A stretch of 5,462 nt of DNA, taken from an uncultured Gemmatimonadota bacterium (lineage in GTDB: Bacteria > Gemmatimonadota > Gemmatimonadetes > Gemmatimonadales > Gemmatimonadaceae). The position numbers were made by a program, and so were the translations under genes. Every line of letters starts with the position of its first letter. Positions within the stretch are counted from its first letter, which is position 1. The stretch spans positions 1 through 5,462 of the forward strand of contig CAMLIU010000139.1 in the NCBI GenBank assembly GCA_946479995.1. The letters run 5' to 3'. Shown piece after piece: positions 1 through 5,462 of this stretch. The notes below the pieces were generated by a model that was not told the origin of the DNA, made no database searches, and was given only the letters and a program-made list of their open reading frames with translations.

Positions 1-63
1 AGCGTAGATTCGGTTAGTTCCTCTCCCGGGGCCCTGACGTCCCCACACATCCCCTCCCCCACC

Positions 64-68
64 AGAGG
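64..68 (+). promoter_or_regulatory. Probable ribosome binding site of the SusC-type gene
   Basis: The purine run AGAGG ends four bases before the ATG at 73. It resembles a Shine-Dalgarno core, though the spacing is shorter than ideal. It supports ATG 73 over the next in-frame ATG at 100, which would remove the two arginines of the signal peptide n-region. The rest of 1-63 is C-rich, and I recognise no convincing promoter there. Confidence 0.5.
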
Positions 69-72
69 CTCG

Positions 73-3000
73 ATGTCCCGCCTTCGCGTCCTCGCGGCCA
101 TGTTGCTGGCCGCGCTCATCGCACCCCCACTCGTCGCGCGCGCGCAGACGCCAGCGACGGGGCGCATTACCGGCGTCGTGCTCGACTCGGCGTCGGGCCA
201 GCCGCTCGGTGCGGTGCAGGTGTTCGTCACCGGCACCACGCTTGGCAGCTCGACGGCCGAGAATGGCCGCTTCACCATCAACGGCGTGCCCGTGGGCACG
301 CACACGCTGGAGACGCGCCGCGTGGGTTACCGCTCCGTGCGGCACCCCAACGTCGTCGTCACGGCCGGCGGCACCACCGACGTCACCCTCCGCACGGCGA
401 CGATCGCACTCACCCTCGAGGCGGTGATCACCACCGGCGTGGTGGATCCCACGAGCGGGACGCGCGTGCCCTTCACCGTGGGTCGCATCACGGCGGAGGA
501 CGCGCCGGTGCCGGCATCGAACGCGGTGGAGACGATCCAGGGCAAGGTCGCTGGCGTCTCGATCACGCCGACCGGCCAGCCGGGGAGCGGGACGAACATC
601 CTGCTCCGCTCGCCGACGAGCATCAGCAAGTCCACGTCGCCGCTGATCGTGGTGGACGGCGTGATCCTCAGCCAGTCGTTCGACGCCTCCACGGCGGACC
701 TCGAGTCGATGGACATCGAGAGCGTGGAGATCGTGAAGGGCGCCGCGGCGGCGTCGCTCTACGGCTCGCGCGCGTCGTCGGGGGTGATCCAGATCCGCAC
801 GAAGCGCGGCAACGACCTCGAGGCCGGCGCGACGAAGATCGTCGTGCGCTCCGAGGTGGGTGACAACTCGCTCGCCGGCAAGATCGACTGGGCGCAGTAC
901 CACTACTACAGGACCAACGCCGCCGGCGACTACGTGGACGCGAGCGGCAACGTGGTGCCGCGCGCGCAGCGCGTGGCCAAGCCGGCATACCAGCGCTTCC
1001 AGGACACGCCGTACAAGGATCCGATCTACGACCAGGTGGATCGCTTCTTCCACCCGGCCACGTACTTCAAGAACTCGGCGACGGTGTCGCAGAACGCGGG
1101 CAAGACCAACTGGCTGCTCTCGTTCGTGAACTCCAAGCAGGGTGGCGTGGTGCTGAACAGCGGCGCCTACGACCAGAACGACGTGCGGCTCAACCTCGAC
1201 CACCAGCTGCGCGACAACCTGCGGCTGTCGTTCAGCGGCTACCACAGCCGCTCCGACCGGCAGAACATCTACGGCGACACCTTCTTCGACCTGATCAACC
1301 AGGCGCCGGACGTGAACCTGCTGGTGCCCGATCCGGACGGCACGCCGTACCTCTTCCAGGGGGACCCGGAAGGGCGTGAGGAGAACCCGCTGTACGTGAT
1401 CGCCACCGAGGATCGCACGCGGGCGCGCACGCGCACGCAGGGGAGCGTCGAGAGCCGCTACGCGCCCTTCGACTGGCTCAGCTTCGACGGCAACGTGAGC
1501 TACGACCGCTCCGACCGCCGCACGAACTACTTCCTGGACGCCGGCCTCAAGACGGAAGGGTTCGGCGGCCCGAATGGCGGCCCGGGCGAGATCTCGCAGA
1601 ACGTGGGGAGCACCAGCGCGCTCAACGCGGCCATCGGCGCGAACCTGATCGGCAAGTTCAACGACTTCACCCTGCGCGGCACGCTGCGCGGGCTGATGGA
1701 GCGCGAGAAGAACGAAGTGTCCGCGGCGTCGGGCACGGGGCTCATCACGCCCGGCGTGCCGAGCCTGAGCAACCTGCAGAACCGTCTCTCGAGCTCGTCG
1801 GTCGAGGAGATCCGCTCGAACGGCACGATCGGGTCGGTGGGCGCCGACTACCAGGGCAAGTACATCGTGGACGCGCTCGTGCGCCGCGACGGCAGCTCGC
1901 TGTTCGGCCCCGAGGAGCGGACCAAGGTCTACCACCGCTTCAGCGGCGCGTACCGCGTGTCGCAGGAATCGTGGTGGCCCTTCGCGGCGATCAACGAGTT
2001 CAAGCTGCGCGCGTCGCAGGGCACCGCCGGCGGCCGTCCCGACTTCAGCGACCAGTACGAGACGCTGGAGTTCCTCGACGGCGGCGGCCTGCGCAAGAAC
2101 ACGCTCGGCAACAAGTTCCTGAAGCCGGAGCAGGCGACGGAGACGGAGCTCGGCGTGGACATGATCGTCAAGCAGCGCTACTCGCTGCAGCTCTCCTACG
2201 CGAAGAACCGCGTCATCGACCAGCTGGTGCTCGTGCCGCTCGCCGGCTTCTACGGCTACACCGCGCAGTGGCAGAACGCGGGCACCGTCGAGGGCAACAC
2301 GGTGGAAGGCACCTTCGAGGCGCAGGTGGTGCGCAACAAGAACGTGAGCTGGCGCCTGGGCCTCGTGGCCGACCGGTCGCGCAACAAGATCACGGAGTTC
2401 AACCGGTCGTGCTTCCAGACCAACGTGATCGGCTACCGCTGCGCCGGCGTGTCGCTGGGCGCGATGTACGGCTTCCGCTTCATCCAGGATGCGAGCGAGC
2501 TGCCGGCTGGTGCGGCGGCGAACGCGGCCGAGTTCCAGCGCAACGATGAAGGGCTGCTCGTGTGGACTGGCGCCGGCAACTCGTACACCGAAGGCGAGTC
2601 GAAGCAGCTGTGGGGCACGACGACGACGATCGGGGGCACTACCTACAACTGGGGAATGCCGATCACGCTCAAGGATGCGACAGGCGCGCCGTCGGTGGTG
2701 CACATCGGCGAGGGCACGCCCGATTTCCACTTCGGCGTCTCGAACAACGTCTCGTGGAAGAACTTCAGCTTCTATGGCCTCGTGGACGTGCAGAAGGGCG
2801 GTGAGGTCTACAACCAGACCATGCAGCGGATGTTCCAGTACGGGCGCAGCGGCGAGGTGGACCAGGCGGGCAAGCCGCAGGAGCTGAAGAAGCCGATCGA
2901 CTACTACGTCGCGCTGTACGCGGCGAACGATCCCACCGACTACTTCGTGCAGCCGGGCGGCTACGTGAAGCTCCGCGAGCTGTCGGTGCGCTACAAGGTT

Positions 3001-3207
3001 GGCCCGCAGCTCCTCGGCATGCTGAATCGCACGGGCGTCAACGGCATCACCCTCGGCCTCGTCGGCCGCAACCTGCTCACGTGGACGAACTACAAGGGCT
3101 ACGACCCGGAAGTGAGCGACTCCGATTTCCCGTCGACCATCAAGCTGGACAGCTTCGGCTATCCGCGCTATCGCACGATCACCGGCACCGTCCAGATCGA
3201 GTTCTGA
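73..3207 (+). CDS. SusC/RagA-family TonB-linked outer membrane transporter
   Basis: This is a 1044-residue outer-membrane beta-barrel that imports a ligand captured by its SusD partner, powered by TonB. Residues 1-24 are a Sec signal peptide (RLR n-region, hydrophobic core, ARA before Q25). Residues 30 to about 113 are a carboxypeptidase-regulatory-like beta-sandwich, starting GRITGVVLDSASGQPL. A TonB-box-like LEAVITTG lies at 115-122. The plug follows, with the family hallmarks SPLIVVDGV (189-197) and GSRASSGVIQIRTKRG (231-246). The rest, to about 1044, is barrel, ending in an aromatic-terminated strand (TVQIEF) as expected for BAM recognition. Length is normal for the family. No STN domain lies between signal peptide and sandwich, so no anti-sigma signalling role is suggested. 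The only two cysteines, C780 and C790, fall in a probable surface loop. Family assignment is firm; the substrate is unknown. The lipoprotein partner starts 3 bases after the stop. Confidence 0.96.
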   Translation: MSRLRVLAAMLLAALIAPPLVARAQTPATGRITGVVLDSASGQPLGAVQVFVTGTTLGSSTAENGRFTINGVPVGTHTLETRRVGYRSVRHPNVVVTAGGTTDVTLRTATIALTLEAVITTGVVDPTSGTRVPFTVGRITAEDAPVPASNAVETIQGKVAGVSITPTGQPGSGTNILLRSPTSISKSTSPLIVVDGVILSQSFDASTADLESMDIESVEIVKGAAAASLYGSRASSGVIQIRTKRGNDLEAGATKIVVRSEVGDNSLAGKIDWAQYHYYRTNAAGDYVDASGNVVPRAQRVAKPAYQRFQDTPYKDPIYDQVDRFFHPATYFKNSATVSQNAGKTNWLLSFVNSKQGGVVLNSGAYDQNDVRLNLDHQLRDNLRLSFSGYHSRSDRQNIYGDTFFDLINQAPDVNLLVPDPDGTPYLFQGDPEGREENPLYVIATEDRTRARTRTQGSVESRYAPFDWLSFDGNVSYDRSDRRTNYFLDAGLKTEGFGGPNGGPGEISQNVGSTSALNAAIGANLIGKFNDFTLRGTLRGLMEREKNEVSAASGTGLITPGVPSLSNLQNRLSSSSVEEIRSNGTIGSVGADYQGKYIVDALVRRDGSSLFGPEERTKVYHRFSGAYRVSQESWWPFAAINEFKLRASQGTAGGRPDFSDQYETLEFLDGGGLRKNTLGNKFLKPEQATETELGVDMIVKQRYSLQLSYAKNRVIDQLVLVPLAGFYGYTAQWQNAGTVEGNTVEGTFEAQVVRNKNVSWRLGLVADRSRNKITEFNRSCFQTNVIGYRCAGVSLGAMYGFRFIQDASELPAGAAANAAEFQRNDEGLLVWTGAGNSYTEGESKQLWGTTTTIGGTTYNWGMPITLKDATGAPSVVHIGEGTPDFHFGVSNNVSWKNFSFYGLVDVQKGGEVYNQTMQRMFQYGRSGEVDQAGKPQELKKPIDYYVALYAANDPTDYFVQPGGYVKLRELSVRYKVGPQLLGMLNRTGVNGITLGLVGRNLLTWTNYKGYDPEVSDSDFPSTIKLDSFGYPRYRTITGTVQIEF

Positions 3208-3210
3208 CCC

Positions 3211-4815
3211 ATGACAAACCACATGATGCAGCGAGTGAAGCCGTGGGTCGGTGCCGGCCTGCTCCTGGCGGCGATGGCCTGCCAGGACCTGGCGGTCACC
3301 AACCCCAACGAGCCGGACCGCGAGCGTGCGACCAAGCAGCCGGTGTCGGCCGAGTCGTTCGTCGCCACCAGCTTCCGTACGTTCTGGCCGGTGGCGGGAC
3401 ACGACGACTATCCGTCGTGGGCCTTCTCCACGATGGCGCGTGAGATCACGTCGGGCTTCGCCGACTTCGGCCAGCTCGAGACGAGCGCCGAGCCGCGCAC
3501 GGCATGGAACAACAGCCCGGTGAACGCGCGCAGCAACGTGGCGGAGACGCCGTGGTACGGGCTGTACCGCACCATCTCCTCGGTGAACGACGCGCTCATC
3601 GCGATCGATTCCGGGCTGGTGGTGGTGGACGCGCAGCGCACGGCCCGCACCCATGCCGTCGGCAAGTTCATGCAGGGCGTGTCGCACGCGTACCTGGCGT
3701 TCTACTACGACTCGGCAGTGGTGACGGACGAGAAGCTGGCGCTCGACACCGTCACCAAGCCGCAGTTCAAGGGCTACAAGGACGTGGCGGCGGCAGCGCT
3801 CACGCAGCTCGACGACGCGATCGCCGTCGCGCAGGCGGGGCCGGACTTCTCCCTGCCTGGCGACAACTGGTTCTTCCAGGACATGTCGCGCGCCGACTTC
3901 ATCCGGCTCGCCAACTCGTACGCGGCCCGCGTGCTGGCATACACACCGCGCACGCGCGCCGAGCGCGACGCGGTGGACTGGGCGAAGGTGATCCAGCGCA
4001 TCGACGCCGGCATCACGACCGACTTCGCACCGGTGGCGCAGCCGGACATCCTGTGGGATGACTGGAAGCGCCTGATCGCCCGCGTGCGCAGCGGACCGCC
4101 GAGCGACTTCGGGCGGCCGAGCTACTGGACACTGGGCCCGGCGGATTCGACGAACGGCTTCGTGAACTGGGCGGCGACGCCGGTGGCGAGCCGCCAGCCC
4201 TTCCAGATCGTGACGAAGGATCGGCGCATTCAATCTGCTGCCGGGCCGTCCTCCGCGGGCACGTACGTGGGCTACAACAAGTCGACGATCTTCGCCGTGT
4301 CGCGCGGGACGTACCGCTGGTCGTACTACTACTTCAAGCGGTACGGCACCGGATCGAGCTGGCAGAACGGCCCGCAGCCGGCGATGACGGTGACGGAGAT
4401 GAACCTGCTCAAGGCGGAGGCGCTGATCCGCCTGAACCGCGCAGCGGAAGCGGTGCCGCTGATCAACCTGACGCGCGTGGCGAACGGCAACCTGCCGCCG
4501 GTGACGGTGGATGGCCCACCCGACGAGCCGGGCTGCGTGCCGCGAAAGCTCAATGGACAGTGCGGCAGCCTGTGGGATGCACTGCGCTACGAGAAGGGAA
4601 TCGAGCTGCTCGGCATGGACGGCGTGCGCGCGTTCTTCGACGCCCGTGGCTGGCAGACGCTCCCGCAGGACACGTTCGTGCAGCTCCCGATCCCGGGCCG
4701 CGAGCTCGGCGTGCTGCAGCGGCCGCTGTACTCGTACGGCGGCCCCGGTGGCAATTCGAGCGCCCCGGCGCCGGACCCGGAGCACTGCCCGGTGGCACTT
4801 GCTCGCTGCAACTAG
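3211..4815 (+). CDS. SusD/RagB-family surface nutrient-binding lipoprotein
   Basis: This 534-residue protein is the extracellular ligand-binding lid for the SusC-type barrel encoded just upstream. The N-terminus is a lipoprotein signal peptide (R8, K10, hydrophobic 13-22) ending in AMAC, with C24 the predicted lipidated cysteine. It is followed by QDLAVTNPNEPD, a sequence style common after the SusD lipobox. Helical TPR-like segments include RADFIRLANSYAARVLAY (227-244). The SusD C-terminal signature is clear: MTVTEMNLLKAEALIRLN from 392, LWDALRYEKGIELLG from 454, then FFDARGW and LPIPGREL. Four further cysteines (C442, C451, C526, C533) could form two disulfides. The start is uncertain: ATG 3211 has only a weak GAG nine bases upstream, and ATGs at 3223 and 3226 would also leave a signal peptide. 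The 3-base gap suggests translational coupling. The ligand cannot be named from sequence. Confidence 0.95.
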   Translation: MTNHMMQRVKPWVGAGLLLAAMACQDLAVTNPNEPDRERATKQPVSAESFVATSFRTFWPVAGHDDYPSWAFSTMAREITSGFADFGQLETSAEPRTAWNNSPVNARSNVAETPWYGLYRTISSVNDALIAIDSGLVVVDAQRTARTHAVGKFMQGVSHAYLAFYYDSAVVTDEKLALDTVTKPQFKGYKDVAAAALTQLDDAIAVAQAGPDFSLPGDNWFFQDMSRADFIRLANSYAARVLAYTPRTRAERDAVDWAKVIQRIDAGITTDFAPVAQPDILWDDWKRLIARVRSGPPSDFGRPSYWTLGPADSTNGFVNWAATPVASRQPFQIVTKDRRIQSAAGPSSAGTYVGYNKSTIFAVSRGTYRWSYYYFKRYGTGSSWQNGPQPAMTVTEMNLLKAEALIRLNRAAEAVPLINLTRVANGNLPPVTVDGPPDEPGCVPRKLNGQCGSLWDALRYEKGIELLGMDGVRAFFDARGWQTLPQDTFVQLPIPGRELGVLQRPLYSYGGPGGNSSAPAPDPEHCPVALARCN

Positions 4816-4825
4816 AAGGGTTGAA

Positions 4826-4860
4826 CGACAACTGACGTAGTTCGTACTTCGTACTGCGTA
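4826..4860 (+). repeat. Left arm of intergenic inverted repeat (TTCGTAC heptamer type)
   Basis: This 35-base arm begins 10 bases after the SusD-type stop codon. Its core is two tandem TTCGTAC heptamers (4841-4854), preceded by CAACTGACGTAG. Read against the reverse complement of 5010-5044 it matches at 31 of 35 positions, with mismatches at 4828, 4840, 4855 and 4856. The first 29 bases have only two mismatches. It lies between the stop codon and the terminator hairpin, so it would be in the 3' UTR of the SusC/SusD mRNA. Its function is unknown. It could be an end of a small mobile or REP-like element, or a dispersed intergenic repeat. Confidence 0.8.
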
Positions 4861-4871
4861 GAAAGACCCAG

Positions 4872-4912
4872 GGGGCTGGCCACTCCAATGAGTGGCTGGC
4901 CCCTTGTTCGTT
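4872..4912 (+). terminator. Intrinsic terminator of the SusC/SusD operon
   Basis: A 14-base-pair stem pairs 4872-4885 with 4890-4903 around a CAAT loop, and is followed by TTGTTCGTT. Twelve pairs are Watson-Crick. The other two (T4877 with G4898, G4878 with T4897) are G-U wobbles that pair only in the + strand RNA; in the opposite transcript they become A-C mismatches. This directionality and the T-rich tail on the right assign it to the + operon, whose last stop codon ends 56 bases upstream. Confidence 0.88.
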
Positions 4913-4961
4913 CCGCCATTCGGAAAGGCGCACACGCTTTTCGCAGTTCCCAGAGCGTCCC

Positions 4962-5000
4962 GAAAGAGAAACGGGCCGCGCCTTGTAGAGCGCGGCCCGT
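4962..5000 (-). terminator. Intrinsic terminator of the minus-strand propeller gene
   Basis: A perfect 11-base-pair GC-rich stem pairs 4971-4981 (ACGGGCCGCGC) with 4990-5000, around an eight-base loop. Read on the minus strand, the stem is followed by TTCTCTTTC (4970-4962), a T-rich tail suited to Rho-independent termination. It lies 34 bases beyond the stop codon of the minus-strand gene. Facing the + terminator, it insulates the convergent units from each other. The + strand sequence right of the stem is not T-rich, so use in the + direction is less likely. Confidence 0.85.
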
Positions 5001-5009
5001 CGGTCCTGA

Positions 5010-5044
5010 TACGACGTACGAAGTACGAAGTACGTCAGTTGCCG
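5010..5044 (-). repeat. Right arm of intergenic inverted repeat, overlapping a stop codon
   Basis: This is the inverted partner of 4826-4860. On the + strand it reads GTACGAA GTACGAA GTAC at 5016-5033. Part of it, 5013-5036, is itself a palindrome: GACGTAC pairs with GTACGTC, leaving a ten-base loop. The arm covers the last two sense codons and the TGA stop (5037-5035) of the minus-strand gene, so the repeat contains that stop. In the propeller mRNA the arm appears in the same sense as the left arm does in the SusC/SusD mRNA. Confidence 0.8.
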
Positions 5045-5462
5045 TTCGTCTTCACTCGCTGCAACCTGATCTCCCGCCCATCCCGAACCCCCACGTACAC
5101 GATGCCGCCTTTCCCGAAGCCGGCGATGGTCGTGTTGGCGGGGACCTGTATGCGGTCCACGAGCTTGCCGCTCCGGTCGACGATGTCGTAGGTCACGCCG
5201 GTGGACGCCTTGGTGGGGATGGTGCGGATCCAGAGGCGGTCGTCCATGTCGGCGCGCACGGAGCCGACGCCGAAGGCCGGCTTGTAGTCGGGAAGCTCGG
5301 ACGGCGACACGAAGTTGAGGGGCGGAAGCTGGCTTGCGCTGTCGGCGTTGCCAGCATTCGCGCCATTGCCGTTGCGCTCGCGGTTGCCGCCACGACGCGG
5401 CGGCTCACCACCCCCCCCCCCCCCCCCCCCCAAGCGCCGTGTGCTCACCAGCTGGCCCACCC
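5035..5462 (-). CDS. C-terminal part of a probable six-bladed beta-propeller protein (5' end outside window)
   Basis: The frame is open to the window edge, so the true start lies outside. The GTG at 5460-5458 is probably internal. About 142 residues are visible; numbering here is from that GTG. Residues 1-10 (ending VSTRRL) run into eight glycines (11-18) and a Gly/Asn/Arg-rich low-complexity stretch to about 46. Blade-like sequence follows: SELPDYKPAFGVGSVRADM, DRLWIRT (74-79), YDIVDRSGKLVDRIQVP (91-107), and a last strand set, GFGKGGIVYVGVRDGREIRLQRV. Alternation of 'DxxxRLWIRT', 'YDIVDRSGKLVDRI' and 'GIVYVGVRD' strands resembles secreted six-bladed propellers of the NHL/DUF5128 type that I associate with Gemmatimonadota. 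No catalytic residues are identifiable. It may bind a ligand or another protein; its role is unknown. It converges on the SusC/SusD operon. The homopolymer makes its upstream frame vulnerable to slippage or sequencing error. Confidence 0.6.
   Translation of the reverse strand, partial: VGQLVSTRRLGGGGGGGGEPPRRGGNRERNGNGANAGNADSASQLPPLNFVSPSELPDYKPAFGVGSVRADMDDRLWIRTIPTKASTGVTYDIVDRSGKLVDRIQVPANTTIAGFGKGGIVYVGVRDGREIRLQRVKTNGN
5411..5431. repeat. 21-base poly-C (poly-G on coding strand) homopolymer
   Basis: Twenty-one consecutive C residues lie inside the minus-strand gene. Together with adjacent GGT codons they encode eight glycines. The length is a multiple of three, and both sides read open in the same frame (VSTRRL upstream, EPPRRGG downstream). 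Gain or loss of one base would frameshift the gene. Such tracts mutate by slipped-strand mispairing, and they are also a classic site of sequencing or assembly length error. Confidence 0.95.

Noticed and set aside
25..34. The overlapping palindromes CCCGGG and GGGCCC upstream of the SusC gene, considered as an operator or terminator.
   Set aside because: There is no loop, no T-tract and no extended symmetry. Short GC palindromes are expected at this base composition.
327..716. A 129-residue minus-strand open frame antisense to the SusC plug region.
   Set aside because: The + strand encodes unmistakable carboxypeptidase-regulatory-like and plug domains here. Long antisense frames are common in GC-rich DNA.
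4550..4933. A 127-residue minus-strand open frame antisense to the 3' end of the SusD gene.
   Set aside because: It is Arg/Ala/Pro-rich shadow translation of a high-GC gene and crosses the + terminator. It has no ribosome binding site or domain signature.
5016..5033. Tandem GTACGAA units considered as a CRISPR-like array.
   Set aside because: The repeats are seven bases, contiguous and without spacers, and no cas gene is in the window.
4802..5065. An 11-base direct repeat CTCGCTGCAAC at 4802-4812 and 5055-5065, flanking the inverted-repeat unit, considered as a target-site duplication.
   Set aside because: It does not abut the arms: it is 13 bases from the left arm and 10 from the right. 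Both copies lie in coding sequence that is explained by the proteins (ARCN in SusD, LQRV in the propeller). Coincidence is the simpler reading.
4892..5191. A + strand open frame across the convergent intergenic region, with a KYEVRQL segment.
   Set aside because: The frame runs through a terminator hairpin and the heptamer repeat, which itself produces the KYEVR-like residues, and then lies antisense to the propeller gene. It shows no family features.

Overview
The window is GC-rich throughout. It carries a two-gene SusC/SusD-type outer-membrane uptake operon on the + strand, facing a convergent minus-strand gene that runs off the right edge. SusC/SusD pairs are typical of Bacteroidota. The high GC, the 'VTNPNEPD' sequence after the lipoprotein cysteine, and the secreted propeller-like neighbour point instead to Gemmatimonadota or a close relative. 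That placement is inference from sequence style; no marker gene is present.

Layout. Positions 1-72 hold the end of an upstream intergenic region with a likely ribosome binding site. Positions 73-3207 encode a 1044-residue TonB-dependent SusC/RagA-family transporter. After a 3-base gap, 3211-4815 encodes its 534-residue SusD/RagB-family surface lipoprotein partner. Positions 4816-5034 form a compact convergent intergenic region. It contains two imperfect inverted repeat arms built on a TTCGTAC heptamer, enclosing two intrinsic terminators, one per direction. Positions 5035-5462 (minus) encode the C-terminal part of a probable six-bladed beta-propeller protein, interrupted by a low-complexity Gly/Asn-rich stretch containing a 21-base G homopolymer.

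How the genes work together. SusD should sit as a lid on the extracellular face of the SusC barrel. It would capture an oligomeric ligand (glycan or peptide) that SusC imports using TonB energy. No glycosidase, peptidase, sensor or sigma/anti-sigma gene lies in the window, so the substrate cannot be assigned. SusC also lacks the extra N-terminal signalling (STN) domain, so it shows no sign of transducing to an anti-sigma factor. The propeller gene is a separate, opposing transcription unit.

The genes are of recognisable families. The less ordinary parts are the intergenic repeat/terminator architecture, where one repeat arm contains the stop codon of the propeller gene, and the long homopolymer inside that gene.
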